A DNA stretch of 57,614 nucleotides from Paenibacillus alvei (GCA_945881905.1 CAMCVV010000009.1:1-57614); one strand, 5' to 3'; shown: positions 42,210-51,647, counted from the stretch's first letter. Numbers and translations: made by a program. Notes: generated by a model from the letters alone, not told the origin.

Positions 42210-43311
42210 ACTTCGTCGATGCTTTCTTATCTTGATTCAACAACCACTTCGCGTATTCGAGAGGCCTGGTGATTGCATTACGGTAAGTTTCTTTTAATCC
42301 GATGCGACGAAACACATCACGCGACGGTTTGGGATTGACTTCAAGCAACCATATCTTCCCTTTGGGATCAATAGCAATGTCGATTCCAAGTTCACATAAC
42401 TTCCCAAATTTATTTTCGAGAAACACAGCGAGGTCGTGTGCAAAACCACCAAGCTTGTGTTTGATTTTCACTACTTTTTCTTTGGATGTGAATCGCTCTT
42501 GCAATAAAGACTCCATGCGGATTGCAGTTCCACCTCCATGCAAGTTGGAAGTGATGCTTTTTTGAGGACCGATTCGACCGGCACAGCCTGTAATTTCCCA
42601 ATCCCCGGAACCATTTTTTTGAATCAATAAGCGATAATCATGAACACGTCCATCCTTCAACGTCAGCGGGATTCCTTTTTGAATAATATAATCACCATTC
42701 AGGGAAAGAGAATTAAGTTTCTCTGCGAACTGCTTCTCTGTCAGTCGAAGTGGTGTCAATATTTGCCGTTGCTGATTACGTCCTTGAATCGTATAGGTGC
42801 GCTTAGAGATTTGCTCGATACGCAGGATGCCGCGACCACCAGTTCCATTTTTGGGTTTGGCGTAGACGATTTTATGCTTCTTCACAAAAGCAACCAAGCT
42901 AGAGATGCAGTTGTATTTTTGGGTTGGAGGCAAGAAGGTTTGGATATCTTCGTTTTCCGTGAGCAAGTGATGCATACGCCATTTATTCACGAGTGGTTTA
43001 CTGATATAGCTCAAGTCGTGATATTTTTTGCGAAACGCTTTTAATAATCGATACGTCGTAACGCCATGATACCGACAACGATCATAAATTAATGGAGGGA
43101 CAGTGGTTTGTTTACATAACCACTTGTCAGTTTTTTCATCATAGATACGTACCTTGACTTTATTTCTGCTCATGAAATCCCCAGGTGTGAAGACTTCTAC
43201 TCGCAGTCCAATCTGGTTACCGTATTTACTTAATTTACGATAAAACGATAATTCCTCTAAACGATTTTTGTTATAATAAACGGCAAGAATACCTAATCTG
43301 TGTTGAGTCAA
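42181..43311 (-). CDS. YheC/YheD family ATP-grasp protein, fifth of the array
   Basis: A 376-residue protein of the spore coat-associated YheC/YheD family; length fits the short YheC form. The ATP-grasp domain has YAKPKNGTGGRGILRIE (nucleotide loop), GGTAIRMES and LLEVNPKPSRDVF with the metal-binding Glu and Asn. It should join a carboxylate to an amine using ATP, substrate unknown. Its start is TTG 43311, 7 nt after GAAGGTGA. It ends inside the 3' end of rhaR, with no terminator between the convergent genes. Confidence 0.88.
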   Translation of the reverse strand: MTQHRLGILAVYYNKNRLEELSFYRKLSKYGNQIGLRVEVFTPGDFMSRNKVKVRIYDEKTDKWLCKQTTVPPLIYDRCRYHGVTTYRLLKAFRKKYHDLSYISKPLVNKWRMHHLLTENEDIQTFLPPTQKYNCISSLVAFVKKHKIVYAKPKNGTGGRGILRIEQISKRTYTIQGRNQQRQILTPLRLTEKQFAEKLNSLSLNGDYIIQKGIPLTLKDGRVHDYRLLIQKNGSGDWEITGCAGRIGPQKSITSNLHGGGTAIRMESLLQERFTSKEKVVKIKHKLGGFAHDLAVFLENKFGKLCELGIDIAIDPKGKIWLLEVNPKPSRDVFRRIGLKETYRNAITRPLEYAKWLLNQDKKASTKSIQPLELLE

Positions 43312-43317
43312 TTCGTG

Positions 43318-44442
43318 TCACCTTCTTTTAACCTTTTGTGTCATATATGTTCCGTATCGAATAATCCGAGCTAATGATTTTTGTCGAATATGAGGTTCGT
43401 CGAATTTCATTGGTTTCGAATTGGCTTCAAAAAACCATATGCGCCCAGTAGTGTCGACACCGAGGTCCATTGACATTTCACCGAGTTCTTGTTTGGATGA
43501 CTTCTCGATTTGTTTCGCTAAAAGCAGAGATGCCTTTCTCGTTCGCTTAAGGATTCGCAATGCTTTCTCTCGACCAAACCCATTGGTCAATAGTTTCTGT
43601 GGATCATCGATTGACCCGCCTCGAGGGACATGTGTGGTGATGCTAAGTTTACCTGCGACGCGAGCACCGATTCCCGTTACACTCCATTTTCCTTGAAACG
43701 TTTTTTGAATCAAAGCACGCAAGTCATAGATGCGTCTTTTGAAATTCATCAAATCAATCCCTTGTTGCATGATATATTCTTTGTCTCCTCGATGTTCGAC
43801 GATATCTTTCCATAAACTATCTAACGATTTATAGAGGGTCATGCGCTTAACCGCATGTTCTTGTGCAAACAAGCGATATTCGACTTGATGCTTGGTATTG
43901 ATTTTGCGCTCTACTCGCATAATGCCGCGACCTGCTTTGCCTTTGACAGGTTTAAGATAAACGACCGCATGTTCTTTCATTAATCTTTCTAAATCAATCG
44001 CATTGGATAGTTGCTGGGTCACGGGAATATACTTGCGCGTTTGCTTCGATTTATTTAACCATTCGAACAAAGTCCATTTATTGAAAAAAGCAGGATTAAA
44101 CAAGACGACTTGATTGCTTCGACAGCATGCATGAATCATTTGTTGGACGTCTGGCTTCATTTCAAGTTTACGATAAGGAATCCGGTTATAGATAACTTGT
44201 GGAGCAGGTAACCAATGCTTGCTCCATATTTTTTTGGTAAACTGGTATTTGTACACGTGCCATTTCTTGGCGGTTAGCTTCAAATCAGACGTCGTAACGA
44301 CATACACGTCTGTCCCTAGTTCTTTCCCAATACGAATTAAGTCGATGAAATTGTGATGGTTTCCACGAATTAAGCGTTTTTCATCGGGAACGGTAAGGAT
44401 AGCCAGTGTAGGTTTTTGTTTCATCAAGGTTTCAGCGCTCAC
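43318..44442 (-). CDS. YheC/YheD family ATP-grasp protein, fourth of the array
   Basis: A 374-residue YheC-sized protein. ATP-grasp features are intact: YLKPVKGKAGRGIMRVE, IYDLRALIQK, ARVAGKLSITTHVPRGGS and WFFEANSKPMKF. The N-terminal 90 residues form the family's Rossmann-like pre-ATP-grasp part, with LPAPQVIYNRIPYRKLE. It starts at GTG 44442, 8 nt after AAGGAGGG; that site lies in the tail of the preceding gene. Genes of the array touch or nearly touch, so they form one operon. Confidence 0.88.
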   Translation of the reverse strand: MSAETLMKQKPTLAILTVPDEKRLIRGNHHNFIDLIRIGKELGTDVYVVTTSDLKLTAKKWHVYKYQFTKKIWSKHWLPAPQVIYNRIPYRKLEMKPDVQQMIHACCRSNQVVLFNPAFFNKWTLFEWLNKSKQTRKYIPVTQQLSNAIDLERLMKEHAVVYLKPVKGKAGRGIMRVERKINTKHQVEYRLFAQEHAVKRMTLYKSLDSLWKDIVEHRGDKEYIMQQGIDLMNFKRRIYDLRALIQKTFQGKWSVTGIGARVAGKLSITTHVPRGGSIDDPQKLLTNGFGREKALRILKRTRKASLLLAKQIEKSSKQELGEMSMDLGVDTTGRIWFFEANSKPMKFDEPHIRQKSLARIIRYGTYMTQKVKRR

Positions 44443-45810
44443 TTACGCATCCCTCCTTGCACGAAAACGACTTAAGTAAGAGCAATGATCGAAAATATAG
44501 CTTAAAGAAGCTTTCTCTTGTTCTTTCAGTGATGGGTGTCTGAAAATCGATCTTCCTGGTTTGGCATTCGCTTCAAACATCCATACTCTTTCGTTCTGGT
44601 CGATTCCAATATCAAAGCCTAACTCACCTAATAAGTGGTTATAATTTTTCTCAATGGCTTTAGCTAACTTGATCGTAGAGTCTTTCGCATTCTGTAAGAC
44701 TTGATCTGCGCGGGCACCATAGATTTGTCGTAACACATGTTCAGGCGTCATCAGTTGGCCACCTGTCCGGATATGAGTAGTCACACTGCCTTTTCCTGCT
44801 TTCTTTGCGCCGATAGCTGATACGACCCAGTGATTGTTCGCGTTCTTGTTCATGTGAAAGCGGAAGTCAATCGGACAGCCTTCTATTTCAATTAAACGAA
44901 TCCCTTGTTGCACGACATAGTGATTCAATTTCCCTCGACTGGTACCCAATCGATCCATTAAACCGCTAAATTTCCGATAACGCAGCAATACATTTTTACC
45001 GCTTTTCCGAAATCGAACAAAATAGCCATTCTTCGGACTTTTGGTAATTCGATAGATCCCAATCCCTAGACTCCCTGCAGTAGGTTTAAGATAGATGAAT
45101 TTGTGTTTGTTCAAGAACTGGCGAATTTGATCAGAGGAGGGGTTCAATCTAGATTCAGGGACATATTTGAATGCTTCTTCTCGCGATAACAAATCGTAGA
45201 CGTCCCATTTATCAAAGAAGCTCCAATTAAATAAGGGGATATTGCGACGGCCAAATCGTCGTTTGAAATGTTCCATGCTTGCCGTTTTCTCTACTTTACG
45301 ACTTGAGGTGCGATTATAGATCACATCAGGGAGCGGGACAGTTTTTCTTACCCATCCACCATTGGATTTCGCGAACAATCCATGAATTGTTTGTTGTTGC
45401 CAGTTAACGTCTTTGGGACTAAACGCAAAGGAGTACGATTTATTGACACCGGTTTGCATGATTTGTCGAATAAATCCTGTGATCGAACCGAAGGGATTCG
45501 CATGACTTCCGATGGCATTGGTCAAAATCCCCATCAAAGGACCTATGCGAAGTTCATCGGATTGTTTACTTGTGACCATGCAAGTGCCCATCCGTGGTAT
45601 ACGCAGTCGCTGTATGACGAGCTTGGGAAGAAATACATGCATACCTGCTTTCTTGACAAGCTGTATGGGGACAGCAAGGGATTGACTGCCCAATTGGAGC
45701 GTCAGGGTTTTTCGACTGGTTAACCGCAAAGCCTTGTAGAGATCACTTGTCAAGTAAACCGTACGTCCTGAATTTTGAATCTTGTGAATCGCACATGTTG
45801 ACAAACTCAT
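44443..45810 (-). CDS. YheC/YheD family ATP-grasp protein, third of the array (long form)
   Basis: A 455-residue protein matching the YheD length. An extra N-terminal domain of about 90 residues (TVYLTSDLYKALRL, LRIGPLMGIL) precedes the shared region PLPDVIYNRTSSRKVE. The ATP-grasp core has YLKPTAGSLGIGIYRIT, DFRFHMNKN, THIRTGGQL and MFEANAKPGRSIF. It starts at ATG 45810 with TAGGAGG 8 nt upstream, 3 nt after the previous stop. Confidence 0.88.
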   Translation of the reverse strand: MSLSTCAIHKIQNSGRTVYLTSDLYKALRLTSRKTLTLQLGSQSLAVPIQLVKKAGMHVFLPKLVIQRLRIPRMGTCMVTSKQSDELRIGPLMGILTNAIGSHANPFGSITGFIRQIMQTGVNKSYSFAFSPKDVNWQQQTIHGLFAKSNGGWVRKTVPLPDVIYNRTSSRKVEKTASMEHFKRRFGRRNIPLFNWSFFDKWDVYDLLSREEAFKYVPESRLNPSSDQIRQFLNKHKFIYLKPTAGSLGIGIYRITKSPKNGYFVRFRKSGKNVLLRYRKFSGLMDRLGTSRGKLNHYVVQQGIRLIEIEGCPIDFRFHMNKNANNHWVVSAIGAKKAGKGSVTTHIRTGGQLMTPEHVLRQIYGARADQVLQNAKDSTIKLAKAIEKNYNHLLGELGFDIGIDQNERVWMFEANAKPGRSIFRHPSLKEQEKASLSYIFDHCSYLSRFRARRDA

Positions 45811-45813
45811 TTG

Positions 45814-46974
45814 TTAGCCTCCTATAGGGTTACCTCGAGCTGTTGGAATGCATCTATGTTGTGGTGATTGAAGTAAATAAGCTGCATAGTGAATGAGATT
45901 CATGATCGACATGCGATAGGTGGATTCATCCTGAAGTTGTTTGAACAAGCTTCGACCTGGTTTTGAATTGACTTCAAGAATCCACAAGTGAGCATCGCGA
46001 TCGACGCCGATGTCGATTCCTAACTCTGCTATTCGGCCATAGGATTGTTCGATACATGCAGCTGTTCTTAGTGCGCAGTCCATGAGGCTTGATTGAAGTC
46101 TGCTTGCTTGCTCAGAACCAAATTGTTCAGTTAAATAAGGAATCAGTGGTTTTGCGATGCCTCCACCATGGAGGTTAGAAGTAATACTACCAGGTAATCC
46201 TTGGCGAATCGCCATTCCTGTTAATTGGAATTTCCCGTATTTGTTTTTTTGGACAAGTGCACGAATGTCATAAGCGTTTCCTGCGTTGTTCGATAGGGTG
46301 CAATATTGTTGAATCAGATAAGGACGAAGTGTCACGATATCCGCTAACCAAGCCAACAGTGATGAGCGACTAGTAAACACATGTTCGATCGATTGGTTCG
46401 TGAACGTACGGCCACAAAGGGTATAGTGGACATCTTGGAGATCTCTTCGAGCCACATACAAGATCCCCTTGCCTTGACTACTGTTTCGAGGTTTTATCAT
46501 CAAGGATGGATACTGATCTAGCCAAGAATGAAGCTGATTGAGATTCAGCAGAACTTCGGTACGCGGTACATGAAGGTGTAAGTTAGCATCGCGCTGTAGC
46601 AGTTGCATCACGTTCCATTTATCAGCTAAGCCTTGACCAAGTAAGTATATGCCTGGTGATGCATTGATCTTGTACTTCTGTAGTCGATATCCACGTAAAG
46701 CGTACTTGTTGGCAGGGAAGCACCGATCGTAGATGATTCGAGGTAGCGGGTACAGACCTTGCTCCCACTTCTTCGTTCGGCTATGCAAGCGATAACCGCG
46801 AACACGAGTTGTAGCGGTGTCGATATCTTGCGAAGAAAAAATAATCACGGATATTCCTGCTTGCGCTGCTTCTTGAGCGAAGTCATGGTAGAAGTGCTCA
46901 TGTACAATAGGAAGCCGCGGAGTCATTTCTGTGATGAGGATACCAAGGGTTACCTCACGAGGGTATTTAGACAT
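45814..46974 (-). CDS. YheC/YheD family ATP-grasp protein, second of the array
   Basis: A 386-residue YheC-like protein. Segments in order are LYPLPRIIYDRCFPAN, the nucleotide loop MIKPRNSSQGKGILYVA, AYDIRALVQKN, SNLHGGG and LGIDIGVDRDAHLWILEVNSKPGRSLF. The ATP and metal residues are kept. It starts at ATG 46974 behind GAGGTT, a weaker ribosome site than its neighbours have. The 10-nt gap to the first gene indicates cotranscription. Confidence 0.88.
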   Translation of the reverse strand: MSKYPREVTLGILITEMTPRLPIVHEHFYHDFAQEAAQAGISVIIFSSQDIDTATTRVRGYRLHSRTKKWEQGLYPLPRIIYDRCFPANKYALRGYRLQKYKINASPGIYLLGQGLADKWNVMQLLQRDANLHLHVPRTEVLLNLNQLHSWLDQYPSLMIKPRNSSQGKGILYVARRDLQDVHYTLCGRTFTNQSIEHVFTSRSSLLAWLADIVTLRPYLIQQYCTLSNNAGNAYDIRALVQKNKYGKFQLTGMAIRQGLPGSITSNLHGGGIAKPLIPYLTEQFGSEQASRLQSSLMDCALRTAACIEQSYGRIAELGIDIGVDRDAHLWILEVNSKPGRSLFKQLQDESTYRMSIMNLIHYAAYLLQSPQHRCIPTARGNPIGG

Positions 46975-46983
46975 CAGGGAACC

Positions 46984-48357
46984 TCAAAAATTAGACAAAA
47001 ACTGTGCGTACTTCACAACATTTTTGACCGAAGGCCTGATTTTCATTTCGGTCAGTATCGCAGTGTTATCGTCCTTGGATGGTTTGGAGTTCACTTCAAT
47101 GAGCCATACTTTCTGATGACGATCTACCGCGAGATCAATTCCGAGTTCGCCAAAATGACTAGGTATATGATCTTCAATTCCTTGAGCAATGCATAAAGTA
47201 GCTTGGCGAAGTTTGCTAGATATGAGGCTTGCGTTGGAGCGAACGGATGATTGCGCTAAAGCAGTCTTTACCTTACTTAGGCTGCCACCACGAGCTATAT
47301 TAGAAACAAAATGGTCTTGGCTTGCAATACGACCAACAATCGATGTGATGGCCCATTTACCTGCATGATCACGTTGCACCAGTGCGCGGAAATCAATCGG
47401 TCTGTGCTGTACAGTAATGAGGTGTAAACCTTGCTGTAATTGGTAGTTTTGCTTATTCAACTTAGGTGAGAGCTTTTGGTAAAGTGCTCGCAAGCTAGAG
47501 AAGGATTGTTTGTTTACCCCGGTAGGACGTGTTGTTAGACACTCATACTTATGATTGGGGAGTTTCTGAATTTTGATAATACCTTTACCCAAACTGCCCG
47601 TGATGGGTTTCAAAAACAAGCTTTCATAGCGATTTGACATTGCTTTTAACATGGTATAGTTTTTACATAAATACGATTCAGGTAAATAACGACGCAATGA
47701 TTCATCTTTACGTAATGCTTGAAAAACTTCGGTTTTATTTAGATACTTTTCATTAAATATCGCGGTTTTGTAACGAGATTTGGCATGTTGAATGAAGCTT
47801 TGAACATGAGCTAGATTTTCGTATCTTCGGGACGTCAAGCGATTGTAGATGACATGGGGGATAGGGAACGTCTTCTTCAACCAACTCCCATTGTGATAAG
47901 CGTGACCGTTCAACGTTGCTGTCGAATTCTTCATATCTTCTGGTGTAAAGAAAAACACAGATGCACCTGCTCGTTGACACGCTTCAGTCATTTCTTTGCA
48001 AAACAATGTACTGGCTCCAAAGGGACGTTCGGCGGATTTGATCCGATAACGACTGACCATGACTCCAATGAGTGGACCGAGATGTAAGGTCTTACTTTTG
48101 GGTTTATAGGAAATGCATACATGTGTACTTGACAGAAGACCTAACTTAGAAGCTAGTTCTGACGTCAGTTGGAGACTTTTGCGTGATGACGTCTTAGCCA
48201 GTTTCACATGTTGTTGGAGAGAACCGTGCTTCAACGTAAGTGATCCGTGGATAGGGATTTTCCTGCTTGTGATAATGGATGAGCTGAGTGCGATGGTTGC
48301 TTGTGGAGAAGGCGTGTTGCTACTTGTAAGAGATAATTCAACTGTAGTTCTAGACAT
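46984..48357 (-). CDS. YheC/YheD family ATP-grasp protein, first of the array (long form)
   Basis: A 457-residue YheD-sized protein and the promoter-proximal gene. The N-terminal 110 residues form an added domain ending SKTLHLGPLIGVM, the counterpart of the LRIGPLMGIL region in the other long copy. The core then shows PIPHVIYNRLTSRRYEN, FLKPITGSLGKGIIKIQ, DFRALVQRD, NIARGGSL and LGIDLAVDRHQKVWLIEVNSKPSKD. ATG 48357 has AAGGAGTG 8 nt upstream. In B. subtilis yheC and yheD are mother-cell genes, so sporulation expression is expected. Confidence 0.89.
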   Translation of the reverse strand: MSRTTVELSLTSSNTPSPQATIALSSSIITSRKIPIHGSLTLKHGSLQQHVKLAKTSSRKSLQLTSELASKLGLLSSTHVCISYKPKSKTLHLGPLIGVMVSRYRIKSAERPFGASTLFCKEMTEACQRAGASVFFFTPEDMKNSTATLNGHAYHNGSWLKKTFPIPHVIYNRLTSRRYENLAHVQSFIQHAKSRYKTAIFNEKYLNKTEVFQALRKDESLRRYLPESYLCKNYTMLKAMSNRYESLFLKPITGSLGKGIIKIQKLPNHKYECLTTRPTGVNKQSFSSLRALYQKLSPKLNKQNYQLQQGLHLITVQHRPIDFRALVQRDHAGKWAITSIVGRIASQDHFVSNIARGGSLSKVKTALAQSSVRSNASLISSKLRQATLCIAQGIEDHIPSHFGELGIDLAVDRHQKVWLIEVNSKPSKDDNTAILTEMKIRPSVKNVVKYAQFLSNF

Positions 48358-48543
48358 GAGTAAACACTCCTTCTAGCTTACTTAAGTTCCTAAGCGACAT
48401 TCTGAACTGGTTTATCATATGAGGACATTTACCCCTTGGTGCTTGGGCAATCGCTGATACCTTGAACATACATGAATGCATAGGAGGAGCGGGAACCACA
48501 TAACATGGGAGATAGGGATTATTTCAAGATCGGAGGATGCGAA

Positions 48544-48825
48544 GTGAAACGATGGAAGAATGCCAGTGCAGTAGCGATTGTACTCACGTTCATGGTGACC
48601 GCAGTTCCACAACTACATCTGGGAACACACACGACACCTGCAACTTTTTTTGCATGTATGTGGATACTGTTTGCGATGCTCATCTTGTCTGCTCATTTAT
48701 ATAAAGTCTTATGTTTATCGGAGCCAATAACCAAACCTTACAAAAATAAGTATCCAAGTCAGCATTCGCCAGTTCCTGCTAAAGAGGGAACGAGTACACA
48801 TATCCAACCTGCTTCACATCTGTGA
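48544..48825 (+). CDS. Small two-helix membrane protein, unknown
   Basis: About 93 residues. Two hydrophobic helices (SAVAIVLTFMVTAV and FFACMWILFAMLILSAHLY) are followed by a polar Lys/Pro/Ser tail. GTG 48544 is the best start because CGGAGG lies 7 nt before it; an in-frame ATG at 48505 would add 13 residues but has a poorly spaced site. It is divergent from the YheC/YheD array and is followed by a weak terminator. No family recognised. Confidence 0.55.
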   Translation: MKRWKNASAVAIVLTFMVTAVPQLHLGTHTTPATFFACMWILFAMLILSAHLYKVLCLSEPITKPYKNKYPSQHSPVPAKEGTSTHIQPASHL

Positions 48826-48946
48826 AGAAGCTTTACCAGAGCTAGTACAGAGCTAGGTTATGCTACATACAGAAATACGAATATGAAAAGAAATCATCAG
48901 TAGAGTATCGCCCAACAATCGTTAACACCACTATACGTTTAGTCAA

Positions 48947-48975
48947 CTGTGCATATCAACTCAGCACGGTTTTTT
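48947..48975 (+). terminator. Weak terminator downstream of the 48544 gene
   Basis: CTGTGC (48947-48952) pairs with GCACGG (48964-48969, one G-T pair) around 11 nt, followed by TTTTTT. The stem is short but the T-run is good. Confidence 0.5.
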
Positions 48976-48986
48976 CCTGTGATCCA

Positions 48987-49015
48987 TTGCTCCACAAGCC
49001 TAAAGTGATTATAAT
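48987..49015 (+). promoter_or_regulatory. Promoter of ytoI
   Basis: TTGCTC (48987-48992) and TATAAT (49010-49015) are 17 bp apart, 45 bp before the ytoI start. Confidence 0.5.
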
Positions 49016-49059
49016 CATCATACAGACATATACAGTTTTCCTGAAGAGAGGTATAACAG

Positions 49060-50394
49060 ATGAGTACAGAAGATACCGAATCGATCTCGAAGCATGAATA
49101 CATATTACGACATATTGAAACGTTGAAAATCGGAAGTCGCATCTCGGTTCGTCAAATCGCCAAAACCATGGAAGTCAGTGAAGGTACAGCGTATCGAGCC
49201 ATTAAAGAAGCTGAGAACCAAGGAATCGTCAATACCAAAGCTCGGATTGGCACTGTGCGGATCGAAAGAAAGCTTCGTCAGCATGTAGACAAGTTGAATT
49301 TTGCAGAAGTCGTTCATATGGTAGATGGTACCGTATTAGGTGGAGCAAAGGGTTTACATAAAATGTTACACAAATTCGTCATTGGTGCGATGAAGCAAGA
49401 GGCGATGATGAAGTATATCGAAGCAGGAAGTTTACTGCTTGTCGGGAATCGTGATGAAGTCCATCATTTTGCACTGGATCAAGGAGCAGGAGTACTGATT
49501 ACAGGAGGGTTCGATACAAGCGATGAAGTCAAGCGTCTTGCAGATGAATTAGAGCTTCCACTGATTTCTAGTCGCTATGATACATTTACCGTGGCTTCTA
49601 TGATTAATCGTGCGATGTATGATCGACTCATCAAGAAGAATATATTACTCGTGGAAGATATGATTCCTTCGGGGGCGTTCGTGCACGTCTTGAATAGCCA
49701 TCAAACGCTGAAAGATTGGAAGAAGCTCGTGGAACAGACGGGCTACAGTAGCTTTCCGGTAGTAGATGAATGGTCTCGAATTGTAGGCTTGCTTTCTCCG
49801 CAAGATATGGTGCAAGAAAGTGATGAGCTCACTCTCGATAAAATCATGCGCCGACATCCGCTTACTGTGTCCATGCGCACTTCACTAGCAGCAGCTGCAC
49901 ATACGATGTCTTGGGAAGGCATTGAAATATTACCTGTAACCGATCACTCACGTAAGCTGTTAGGTGTCATCCATCGTCAAGACGTTCTCAAAGCGATGCA
50001 AGATTTTCAAAAACAATCACAATCAGGGGAAACGTTCGAGGAATTGATCGGATCGCACATCAAAGAAATTCAAAATAACGAAGGATTATTGAAATTTAAA
50101 GGCGTCATTACTCCACAAATGATGAACCCTAGAGGCACAGTTTCTGAAGGCATCGTCACGATATTGATGACACAAACTGCGCATCGCGCTGTGAAGCAAT
50201 ACCGAAACGGCGACTTAGTCCTCGATCAGATGTCGACGTATTTTTTGAAACCATTACAAATCGAAAGCGATTTTGACATTCAGGTCAAAGTGTTAGAAAT
50301 GAGTCGCAAATATGCGAAAATCGAAATCGAGATTCATCATGAAGACTCGTTATGTGCCAAAGCCATGATGACGGCGCATGTCATGGATCCGTAA
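49060..50394 (+). CDS. ytoI: YtoI: HTH-DRTGG-CBS-thioesterase regulator
   Basis: A 444-residue multidomain protein, as in B. subtilis YtoI (about 439). Order: winged HTH (about 8-70, SVRQIAKTMEVSEGTAYRAI), DRTGG domain (about 80-185, including LLLVGNRDEVHHFAL and VLITGGFDTSDEV), two CBS domains (about 195-315, adenosyl-ligand sensors) and a hotdog thioesterase-like domain (about 340-444). It is probably a transcription factor sensing nucleotide and acyl-CoA ligands. Targets unknown. ATG follows GAGAGGT. Convergent with ytpI. Confidence 0.92.
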   Translation: MSTEDTESISKHEYILRHIETLKIGSRISVRQIAKTMEVSEGTAYRAIKEAENQGIVNTKARIGTVRIERKLRQHVDKLNFAEVVHMVDGTVLGGAKGLHKMLHKFVIGAMKQEAMMKYIEAGSLLLVGNRDEVHHFALDQGAGVLITGGFDTSDEVKRLADELELPLISSRYDTFTVASMINRAMYDRLIKKNILLVEDMIPSGAFVHVLNSHQTLKDWKKLVEQTGYSSFPVVDEWSRIVGLLSPQDMVQESDELTLDKIMRRHPLTVSMRTSLAAAAHTMSWEGIEILPVTDHSRKLLGVIHRQDVLKAMQDFQKQSQSGETFEELIGSHIKEIQNNEGLLKFKGVITPQMMNPRGTVSEGIVTILMTQTAHRAVKQYRNGDLVLDQMSTYFLKPLQIESDFDIQVKVLEMSRKYAKIEIEIHHEDSLCAKAMMTAHVMDP

Positions 50395-50448
50395 AGCAGT
50401 ATGCACGTGTTTGATCACCGATGTCTTACTTTCAGTATATCTTCCAGT

Positions 50449-50742
50449 TTACCCTTTTTGCTTCCATGCCAAATAATTACGAAGACCCGCATAAAAGTTG
50501 AATAAGCCCAATAACAAGCATACTGTGGCAAATATGCGTTTAAGTGAACTATCTGTAAAATAGAAGTTTTGAGAAACCGCAAAAATGATCAGCATCAGTC
50601 CCATACTGATATTCGTCAGCGCTTGGAACAACCTGCGTTTCTTTGCATCTCGCTCTCGGCGATAGCGAATAGAATGGTATACCGTAAGTGCGAGCAACGC
50701 AAGGAACAACACAAAGGAAATATTTTGGGTCCACTGGAGCAT
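50449..50742 (-). CDS. ytpI: YtpI-like small membrane protein
   Basis: A 97-residue protein with three predicted helices: QNISFVLFLALLALTVYHSI, ISMGLMLIIFAVSQNFYF and IFATVCLLLGLFNFYAGL. Loops are basic (RYRRERDAKKRR). Length (YtpI about 100) and position between ytoI and ytrI match YtpI of B. subtilis. Function unknown. The ribosome site before ATG 50742 is weak (GGGAAAA). Confidence 0.82.
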   Translation of the reverse strand: MLQWTQNISFVLFLALLALTVYHSIRYRRERDAKKRRLFQALTNISMGLMLIIFAVSQNFYFTDSSLKRIFATVCLLLGLFNFYAGLRNYLAWKQKG

Positions 50743-50817
50743 CTGATTTTCCCTGCCTTTTTTTGAAAGATGAATACTTCACTTTATTCGATCAAGTATA
50801 GTCTCACTCTACAGAGA

Positions 50818-51318
50818 TTATCGCGGAAAATCAACTTTCTCTTGTGCTGTAATCCACACACTCAGTTCATTCCCGATAAGGACAATCGATTTCACAGCGA
50901 TATCCAGTTGCTTTCCATGGAAGACATATACCTGCTGGGAAATCAGTTTTTCGTATAGCCAGTGGGCTTCCTTGACATGAGTAGCATTCTGACCAATGAT
51001 CGCTTTCAATTCTTTTTGGACTACTCTCTCGATTTCTTCTTGGATATCTTCGGAGAAATCATGTTCACCGGATTGCGACGTCAAGTGCACTTGAATTAAA
51101 GCAATCTTGGATTGTTTATAACGATACTTCACCAAGCTTTCCATATCTTGCACTAGCTTCGCGTTCTCTTCTTGAGATTTGTGAAATTGCACATAGAGCA
51201 TGTTGAAATGATGATGATGCATGGCCATGTATAAGGCACAGCCTGTTACAAGACCACTTAGAAATAGGGCAAACCCTTGTAAGAATCTTGGATAGTGGTT
51301 AAATGAAGGCACTCTCAT
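50818..51318 (-). CDS. ytrI: Sporulation membrane protein YtrI
   Basis: A 166-residue protein with one N-terminal membrane helix (FLQGFALFLSGLVTGCALYMAM), then a His-rich turn, a coiled-coil stretch (SQEENAKLVQDMESLVKYRYKQ) and a folded outward domain ending WITAQEKVDFPR. YtrI is needed for normal sporulation in B. subtilis and is made in the mother cell under sigma-E. ATG 51318 follows AAGGA and shares one base with the ytrH stop (TGATG). Confidence 0.85.
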   Translation of the reverse strand: MRVPSFNHYPRFLQGFALFLSGLVTGCALYMAMHHHHFNMLYVQFHKSQEENAKLVQDMESLVKYRYKQSKIALIQVHLTSQSGEHDFSEDIQEEIERVVQKELKAIIGQNATHVKEAHWLYEKLISQQVYVFHGKQLDIAVKSIVLIGNELSVWITAQEKVDFPR

Positions 51319-51647
51319 CAAGAATCCTTAGCTTTACACATCATTTGAATGATTGTGTTCCCGGATTGGGCTCCCAAAAAAGCAACGATAATGAGCAGGA
51401 TTTGTTTCATTGCCGTATAGATATGACCTTCTGCAACTTGATTCTCAATATATCGTATGGGATCTATCGTTCCACCGATCGCAGCAACAATCGCCCATAT
51501 CTTGATATGATGAGCGACACCTAGCATCTGTTCAGTCGGAGATTGAAATGTGAATACCGCTCCAACTCCACTGAGCAGGCAACCTCCCATGATAACGCCA
51601 AAAGAAATACAATAATACATCACAAGTGAAGTGATATAAGGACTCAT
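51318..51647 (-). CDS. ytrH: Sporulation membrane protein YtrH
   Basis: A 109-residue membrane protein from ATG 51647, with hydrophobic segments FGVIMGGCLLSGVGAVF, KIWAIVAAIGGTIDPI and KQILLIIVAFLGAQSGNTIIQ. The KIWAIVAAIGGT stretch is close to B. subtilis YtrH. A further ATG at 51683 would add 12 residues (MNCKRCRESEYA); neither start has a strong ribosome site. It is the first gene of the ytrHI pair. No nrnA gene lies beside it, unlike in B. subtilis. Confidence 0.85.
   Translation of the reverse strand: MSPYITSLVMYYCISFGVIMGGCLLSGVGAVFTFQSPTEQMLGVAHHIKIWAIVAAIGGTIDPIRYIENQVAEGHIYTAMKQILLIIVAFLGAQSGNTIIQMMCKAKDS

Noticed and set aside
46759-47196. 145-codon plus-strand frame opposite two YheC/YheD genes
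   Set aside because: Antisense to two genes with intact ATP-grasp motifs and spanning their junction; no ribosome site.
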